A stretch of 64,000 bases of DNA, from contig QAOA01008548.1 in NCBI GenBank assembly GCA_003255065.1, positions 14,009 through 78,008 on the forward strand, given 5' to 3'. This DNA comes from Cercis canadensis. Taxonomy: Eukaryota > Streptophyta > Magnoliopsida > Fabales > Fabaceae. The notes below the pieces were generated by a model. It was not told the DNA's origin. It saw only the letters and a list, made by a program, of their open reading frames with translations, and ran no database searches. The position numbers were made by a program, and so were the translations under genes. Of this stretch, positions 57,327-64,000 are shown in pieces; position 1 is the first letter of the stretch, and each line of letters starts with the position of its first letter.

Positions 57327-60300
57327 CTAATCATAATCGTAATCATAATCATAATCAGAGCCTACATAAGATGATTTGCCATTATCATATTCAACTTCAA
57401 ATGGATAGTCTTTTGTTGAATCCAATGGAAGTCGTAAATCTTTTATCTGTTGAACACATCTTTTCCCCAAACTTCCTTCCAGATTAAGATTGAGACATCG
57501 TCGCAGGTCGAGAGATTCAAGATGGCGACAACCATCCAGAATTGCAACCAAGCCATCATTAGTCAGCATATTTCCAATAAGCTGGAGATGGCATAACCCA
57601 GGCATGGTTTCTGCGATAGCAAAAGCCTCGCCATCATCGTCAATGTCCTCCTCATCATCAGCAATGTGCTCAAATTTGTAGAATATGCCGTTAAATTTGA
57701 AAGATTTCAAAAGTGGGCAAGATCGGCCAAAAACATTTAGAGAATCCTTAGACACATTTTTGCAGATTGTTAACTCAAGTTCCACCAACGTAGCAGGAAG
57801 CTTTGACGCATCTTCAATGAATCCGTCATCCAAAATGCCATAGCAACATGCAAGCCGTAGGCGCCATAGATGACATGTACTATAAAATGACACGAGTTAT
57901 GGTCACAGAAAGACAGTTACCAAAATATCTGCTTTGTCAAATACAAGTTAACTAATTAAAAATGCATACTTTAGACACAATATATATAATCAAAGCACAT
58001 AAAATGATCCTCGATACACATAAAATGAAAGCACAAAAAATTTAGTATGAGTTATGACACATTTTTATTAAAAGGGTAAACTACTATTTTGCTTCTCATA
58101 TATATGTCAATTCTCAATTGATCCTTGATAGAAATTCTTTTGCAAATACGTATCTTAAACATCTAAAAAACTGTGAACATAGCCGTCCCTAAATGCGTTC
58201 TGTGCTCCATTAATGCTTTACTGACTTGTAATGTTATATATGGTTTGGCTCAATCAAATGCTTGTGTAAAATCAAACAACACTTTAGTTGGAAAAAAAAA
58301 ATACGACTATCAGATCAAAGATGAGGAAATAAGGAGTTCAGAAAAATCAAAATCAAAATTTTACCATCGTCTTCCTATTGACCTATGTAGGAAGCTAACT
58401 GTGAACTCATACACTTTCTTTTCACTTTCCCATTCTTCTTCAAGCATTCCTCGTTATAGCCTTGACCAAAGGTGCCTTGAAAACACATGCTCTATTGGTG
58501 CCCCTCTGTCTGCACACTAACATGCATCCATCCATGAATGCAGAGCGGGACAGAAAAGTTTGTTTCTCATCTCCAAAACTTCAAAGGCATCTCCTATCAC
58601 CTTCTATAACCTCAAGATTTGCAACAGAGAGGACAAATAGTTCTATCGCTCTTTTTTCTCAGTTTCTCAGAGGCAGGACAATACTCTAGAAGACAAAATA
58701 AGATGTAGGGACTCCTTCTCAGTACCTAATATTTGGTAATGTATACCAAGTCAGGCAGTAACTGAAATTTCACATAACCTAGACCAGTCTTAGACGAAGG
58801 TGATGCTTAAGCACCAAATCAGCAACCACTGCATTGGTGCATTTTCTATTAAAAATGGGAAAATAATGACTTGCAGTTCTCTGCAGCTATCTCTGGGACA
58901 TGTACATCTTAGCTCACATTTAATGGTGCCCAGCCATACTTAACATCATATTTGAGGAATCTTATAAACAGAAAGAGGAGCACAGTAAAAGAGGGGCTAT
59001 ATCAAATTGAGGGCTGAAATGTCTATGGAGTACCACTCAGCAAAACAATATAATTTACCTCTCGGGAACATTGATTTGAAATTTGATACAATGTATCATA
59101 TTGGTAGTTAACATTAAATCAAAGTATAAAGCAAAATTCGCAGTTAACATCAAATCAAAGTATCATACTTCAAAATAGCGATCATTAACTCAATCCTAGA
59201 CTATGAGAGACAGTTATAATTCCAGGAAAAAGGAAATAAATGGAAAACTTGGTCTTGATAAATGATAAGTTCTTCTTTCCCCTCTCTGTCAAACATTTCA
59301 TTGCAATCACCTACAGAATTCCCATTTCTCCAAATTTCCTCAAGCACAAAAAACAACCAATTTTATGAAAAATTATAAGTTCATCAATAAAGCAAGACAT
59401 ATCAACTATGAGAATAAGTAACAGAAAGGTAACTGTATTACTACAACTGAGCTCAATAGGGTCACAACCAACCCATTATAACTCTCCCTGCCCTGTAATG
59501 ACAAAAAAAATATATCTTACATCCATTATATTTTAACAATCACGAGGCAGTATATTCCATGGAAATGGCCTAATGCTACATGATCTGTCCTACACAACAT
59601 TAGGCAAAACCACAACTTATGACAAAGCAAAGCAACTTCATATATCAAACTTCTAGGATAACAAAAGTTGTGCAGTATTCCCTCAAGAGAAGTGCAGAAC
59701 CCTCATTTCCTTTCCTAAGAAATGACTCATTCAATTTCATTTTGTAAATCAGCAATACAACAACAACAACTCAACCCTTTTTTTCAACAATAGAATGCAA
59801 ACACAATACTGAATAAAGCTGCAATTATCATCATCAGGGTTCATAGTGAATTAACACTCATAACCATTACAGAACCCTCACCTTTCCATAGAAAGCATTC
59901 AAATTTCATTTTGCAACTCAGAAATACAATTACGAGAACTCAAGCGTTGTTTTAAACAACAACAAGCAATCAGAATTGAGGATGAAACCACAATTATCAA
60001 CAATTGGGTTAACATTTATATATCTATATATATATATATATATATAGACTCCCAGAACCCTAATCGCTAGACCGCAACTCAACCTTTGTTTTGATGGGCA
60101 GAATTTTCAAACGACATCGATTACAAAACCACAATTTTTATCATCGCGGTTCATAAAGAACCAACATCCATAACATTAACAATTCAACAAAACAAACCAA
60201 AACTATCAAAGCAGAACATATCAATTCACACAAAATTGAAATTAATCCATCATGGTATGATGTGCATTTTAAAGATTAAACCGTTCAAAACAAAATCTTG

Positions 60301-60669
60301 AATTTACCTATCACTGATGTACTTGAGGAGATCATGGGTACCAAAATGCTCGATACTAATGTCAAGCAATTGACCACAGCTCCGATCAACAGCGTGGCGG
60401 CACATGATCTCCAAATCATAGTCCATGTCGTGGAGATCGCCCAAATTATGCATGTCGATTCTGCGCCACAAGAGAGGGTCCTTGCAGATTTTGCGCCACA
60501 GAGAGCACACAAGCTGAACACTGGTGATGATATCGATTGCGCCCAGCTTCAGGAAAATCGCTGACATCACATCCCGGGGAAGCTCCAGCCAATTTCTGGT
60601 CTCTTTTTTTCGGGAAACGCGTCGTTTCGATTTCGAAGACGATGAAGAAGCCATGGAAAGCGGTTTCAT
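57327..60669 (-). CDS. F-box/LRR protein, SKIP19-like, 2 exons
   Basis: Substrate-receptor subunit of an SCF ubiquitin ligase, of the plant SKIP19 / F-box-LRR 23 group. Exon 1 (60308-60669) encodes a basic, Ser-rich start (MASSSSSKSKRR after an upstream in-frame Met) and the F-box (NWLELPRDVMSAIFLKLGAI, then VCSLWRKICKDPLLWRRIDM, about residues 27-75). It ends at donor AG/GTAAATTC. Exon 2 (57327-57880) follows an acceptor TTTTATAG in phase and holds leucine-rich repeats (LWRLRLACCYGILDDGFIED, LVELELTICKNVS, LESLDLRRCLNL) and ends in alternating Asp-Tyr. The total of about 305 residues is normal. The intron is about 2.4 kb. The Asp-Tyr tail comes from a hexanucleotide-like repeat and may vary in length. 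Start 60669 or 60654; either keeps the F-box. Confidence 0.9.
57881..60307 (-). other. Intron of the SKIP19-like gene
   Basis: A 2.4-kb intron bounded by GT and AG on the minus strand. It contains a TA microsatellite at about 60023-60046. The open frames at 58173-58689 on the plus strand have no recognisable product. I see no transposon termini. Confidence 0.75.
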
Positions 60670-60859
60670 TCTGGGGAATTTTTATTTTTTCGGTGAAATC
60701 TTAAAATAGTTTCAAGGAATTTAAGAAAATTTTCTTCTGATTCATGTGGGTCAGTTTGTTTTTTCTCCCCTTGGGCAATGGGTTCGATCAGTGTTTAGGG
60801 TTCGTCTGAAGTGAAAGGTGTGTGGGTTTCGTTCATGTTTGAACTTTAGGAGGGCAAGC

Positions 60860-61150
60860 GCGCGACTGACTATTTTCAGATTTCTCAAATTAGTCTTTCA
60901 CAGACTTTTTGTTTTTAAAATAGTCCCTCCAAAACTACCGAGTGCCGAGTAAAATACGATTTTCGTCTCACACTTTTAAATGTACTATCAATTTCATCTC
61001 TCACTCAAATGTTTCGCTCCAATTAAATTCTTCCAATTCACTGCTGTCTAAATGAATAACAGAAATGCTAATTTGGGCTATTAAATGATGACGTATCACC
61101 ATCAAATGTCAACTCAGACACCTCACTTGCCAAATCACATCAATTGAGCC
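60860..61150 (+). repeat. Mutator-type terminal-like sequence, decayed
   Basis: CAAATTAGTCTTTCACAGAC, AAAATAGTCCCTCC, ATTTCATCTCTCAC and AATGATGACGTATCACC follow the layout of the Mutator-type ends at 44.1 and 45.3 kb. There is no inverted partner and no duplication, so the assignment is tentative. Confidence 0.3.
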
Positions 61151-61597
61151 TAAAAACTTTGTTATTTCACAAGAGGGATGTCCCAATCATCTTCCTCACG
61201 ATAGCCATTGCACTATACAATTGATGACCTATCACCTGAACCTCTATGAATCTCCATTGCAGCAACCTAAAAGTGAAAGCCATCAACTTATGAAAGAGTT
61301 TAAAGATTTTAAAAGAATGATTTTTCAAATATGTATTCAAATGTTAAATAGCTTAATTTAAAAAGAGTTTATGGTATAAAAAATTTTCTTGTAAGACCTT
61401 TTTATATAAGCGTTTAAATAAATCATTTATCTAAACGGAGTCTTAGACTAAAAAAGCATATTTAGGATGTATTGGTGTTGAAATAGGTTCAAATTAAGCT
61501 GCAAAATTTTGTGGTGGTGACTATCAATCTATATCTGGGTTGGTTTTCTTGGTTGCTGGAAAAAATAATGTCGGTGTTGAGGAAGAAGCTTTATGAC

Positions 61598-62845
61598 TTA
61601 GGGGTGTACACAACCTAGTCTACCCGAAATAAACTGACCAATACCGACCGAAATATGACAGTTCCAAATGAAGCCGGTCGAGATTGGATGGCTGAGATTC
61701 ATTGAAACGGTTTTATCTGGTTAGCTCGGTTTTGGGCAAGGAAAACTGAATAAAACTGATACATCGTTTGGTGCAACAGATATTAAGAGGGTGTGAAATC
61801 CTAGGGTCATTTTCAGCCCTTGGATCATTGTGAGGGGTTAATTCATCTACAAAGGTGATGCCATCGAGGTTCATATTATCTATTATGACTCTTGGTAGTC
61901 CCATTCTCACGCCACACACGCAACAAGCAATAATTAATACTGGTCTTGTTTTGTTTTCACGTTGGTTAGTTACTCTTCTCTCTCTCCACTTGGCTTTTAA
62001 ATTTTCATCTTTATCTCTTCAGTTCTTCCTCTCTTGATCTTCTCTTCTCCTCTTTCTTTGATTGTATCAGTTAATTAATGGTTGAAGAAGGTAGCACACT
62101 TTCTGGAATATAAGGATAGAAATTAATTAGAAGACAAAGTGGCAATCTTTTGCTGTAGCATCCTGTTAATGCCTTCAAGAGAGAAATACCTTTCTTGTTT
62201 GTTGATAGAAGAAGGGTAGCCCAAAAGGCAAAGTCCAGTACTGGATCACTAGTGTTTATAGAAGAGTCAGACTCAATATCAAAAGAACCAAAGAAAGTTT
62301 CATCCTACAGGGAGTGGAGTGGACCTCGGCTTACGAAAGTGGTTGCTATGGTAGCAAGTTCAACAACAGGCATTGCTTTTTTGCTTCTCTTCACTAACTC
62401 CGACGGCCTGCTTGCAACAACTTATTTCTAGAGGCAAAACGGTGGAATCAGCCTCCTCCCCTTCAAGAAGATCAACGTTAAGCTCCTTTGCTTTATTATG
62501 TTAATATTATTTTTATTTTTAATTAAATTTTATATAAATCTGTTGAGTATTGTAAAATAGTTCTTTGGTGAAGTTCAAGATTCAGCATCACATATATTTT
62601 TCATCTACACTTTTCTTCCTTTACATCTGTTATTCTCTGTTCTTTTCTTTTTTGAAAAAAATAAAACTAATATACCAAACCCGATTTAACCCACTCGCCT
62701 ATGACCAAAACCGACCAATCCGAGATTTTTCGTTTTTTGCATAGCTTTGGTCGATGACAGGTGAAGGTTTTTTCAACCCAAAGACCTTCAGTCGGATGGG
62801 GAAGCTGGCTAAAACCGACCAAACCCGACCGATGAACACCCTTGT
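61598..62845. mobile_element. Possible non-autonomous element with GTGTNCA ends
   Basis: The left end reads TTAGGGGTGTACACAACC and is followed by ACCGACCGAAAT. The right end, reversed, reads AAGGGTGTTCATCGGTCGG and is followed by GGTTTGGTCGGTTTT. Such inverted GGGTGT-x-CA ends with ACCGACC-rich subterminal repeats resemble hAT-type non-autonomous elements. The inner sequence includes a plus-strand frame at 62195-62431 (SSTGSLVFIEESDSIS and a hydrophobic VVAMVASSTTGIAFLLLF) of unknown origin. A clear target-site duplication was not found. Confidence 0.35.
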
Positions 62846-63225
62846 TACTACTGATATTTTTAAATTTCTTTTTTCAAAATTTGGTTGCATTTTCTAGACC
62901 AACCCTTCTATCATTGCTGTCCAGCAAGCCGTGTCTCTAGTTTGAATACAATTAAACATACTCATTCCCTCGTCAACAAGTCGCTCCATGATCANAGGTT
63001 TTTTCAACCCAAAGACCTTCGGTCGGATGGGGAAGCTGGCTAAAACCGACCAAACCCGACCGATGAACACCCCTGTTACGACTGATATTTTTAAATTTCT
63101 TTTTTCAAAATTTGGTTGCATTTTCTAGACCAACCCTTCTATCATTGCTGTCCAGCAAGCCGTGTCTCTAGTTTGAATACAATTAAACATACTCATTCCC
63201 TCGTCAACAAGTCGCTCCATGATCA
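62765..63225. repeat. 230-bp duplication across an N (assembly)
   Basis: Bases 62765-62994 and 62996-63225 are near-identical and separated by an N at 62995. This is an unmerged contig overlap that duplicates the element end and part of the PPR pseudogene. Confidence 0.88.
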
Positions 63226-63395
63226 CAATAACAAGTCATCGTAAATGTACTTGCAATAACATCTCATTGAGGCATTTTATCCAACACCTTCCACGCATCT
63301 TCAAAATTTCCACACTTCCCATATAATTCAACCAGCTTCAATGCTATTGATTTGTTTGAACCGAACCCAAATTCCAAAACTTGACAATGAAATGT
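62885..63395 (-). pseudogene. PPR (pentatricopeptide repeat) fragment
   Basis: The minus strand reads HCQVLEFGFGSNKSIALKLV, ELYGKCGNFEDAWKVLDKMP, a stop, DVIASTFT, then VDEGMSMFNCIQTRDTACWT and AMIEGLV. These are 35-residue PPR motifs of the PLS type found in plant organelle RNA-editing/processing factors. In-frame stops and a frameshift disrupt it. Only about three repeats remain, and there is no start or E/DYW tail. The assembly duplication at 62995 repeats its right part. It is a dead gene piece. Confidence 0.8.
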
Positions 63396-63429
63396 GAAAG
63401 ATCACATAAAGGTTGCCATTTCCCTTTTA

Positions 63430-63553
63430 ACTCAAACATACACTATAATCCAATTTAGTCACACTATATGCTGTATGTGTAAAATGAAGTAAAATATTGA
63501 AATTTCCCATGTGGTCGGTGGTAGCCATCGAGCAATTACCAGTGGTCACGGTG

Positions 63554-63586
<33 letters not shown>

Positions 63587-64000
63587 NTTTTCCTTGGTCT
63601 GATTTGTGCTAGGAAGTTCAAGTTATAGATAGATTAAGTCACCAACAATTGAAAAGCACTAAAAGGGTTGTATTAACAAGGTTTAACCATTCTCATCAAA
63701 ATGCTATGTTTTTTTTTTTTCTTTTCTATACAAAATTGCATATTTCTATTGTTGGTAAACTCATCAGAGCCCGCTTACCTAGCTACAAAAATTAGGTTAC
63801 TAAACACAGTTCTTTTTATTTCAATTCTTCAATAATAAATTTCTCAAACATGTTTATGCTTTCTATAAATTTTCATGAAAATAAAATATAAATACCAAAG
63901 ATTTGAGTCCTACATTATTAAATATATATTACCAGTGGTAAATGTAATTCTTGTAATCTCTTTTCATTATGGTAAAGGAAAATAATTATCATTTATAGAT
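63430..64000 (-). repeat. Flank of a third SKIP19-like copy
   Basis: 63434-63490 matches 55788-55845 (ACACTATAAT, CAATTTAGT, CACTATA, CTGTATGTGTAA), and 63800-64000 matches 56905-57100 (TTTTTATTTCAATTC, AAATTTTCATGAAAATAAAA, AATACCAAAGATTTG, GGTAAATGTAATTCTT). The order agrees with the flank of the F-box copies, so another copy may start beyond the window edge. A T-run with one N (63587) lies between the two matches. Confidence 0.65.

Noticed and set aside
58173-58689. Plus-strand frames inside the F-box intron as a nested gene
   Set aside because: No recognisable domains, no splice structure and poor codon texture.

Overview
This is nuclear DNA of a flowering plant, very probably a woody, heterozygous eudicot. 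The evidence is AT-rich intergenic sequence, intron-containing genes with GT/AG borders, plant-specific families (CYP701A ent-kaurene oxidase, LRK10-like receptor kinase, SKIP19-type F-box/LRR, PPR), and many Ty1/copia, Ty3/gypsy and Mutator-like elements. The species cannot be named from the sequence. Several single-N gaps are flanked by near-identical direct copies of 29-845 bp. These look like unmerged allelic contig ends, not real duplications.

Layout. 0-1 kb: decayed LRK10-like kinase (minus). 1.3-3.4 kb: degenerate repeat with a period near 420 bp. 4.36-7.3 kb: 3'-truncated copia element with its 5' LTR (minus). 7.3-8.46 kb: poly(A)-ended insertion. 9.7-11.3 kb: LRK10-like kinase exon, interrupted by an assembly duplication; an ectodomain scrap of a paralogue follows at 12.5 kb. 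15.9-21.3 kb: copies of a small unrecognised gene family, a gypsy-like LTR remnant, a 46-bp-arm hairpin and a 0.7-kb inverted repeat. 22.4-28.9 kb: copia element with both LTRs and a target-site duplication, into which a 1,573-bp solo LTR has inserted. 30-34 kb: two more copies of the unrecognised family, one hit by a 343-bp solo copia LTR. 34 kb: foldback MITE and a tRNA-like SINE. 35.6-37.2 kb: unmerged haplotypes. 37.6 kb: Ogre/Tat-like LTR end. 38.8-42.4 kb: Mutator-like element with long TIRs, a dead transposase and two captured host gene fragments. 44-46.4 kb: more Mutator-type ends, one triplicated, beside a captured monoacylglycerol-lipase-like exon. 48.3-49.3 kb: unrecognised cysteine-containing protein (minus). 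52.3-55.5 kb: complete eight-exon ent-kaurene oxidase (plus). 55.9-64 kb: SKIP19-like F-box gene (minus) with a broken partial copy on one side and flanking sequence of a third copy on the other; a PPR pseudogene lies in between.

The genes that look functional are ent-kaurene oxidase (gibberellin biosynthesis), the F-box/LRR gene (SCF ubiquitin ligase substrate receptor), possibly the LRK10-like kinase (its ectodomain was not found) and possibly the 48-kb unknown gene. They do not form a pathway cluster. The most interesting content is the mobile-element biology: gene-fragment capture by Mutator-like elements, nested and solo LTRs with readable target-site duplications, and two inverted repeats that could be small-RNA sources.
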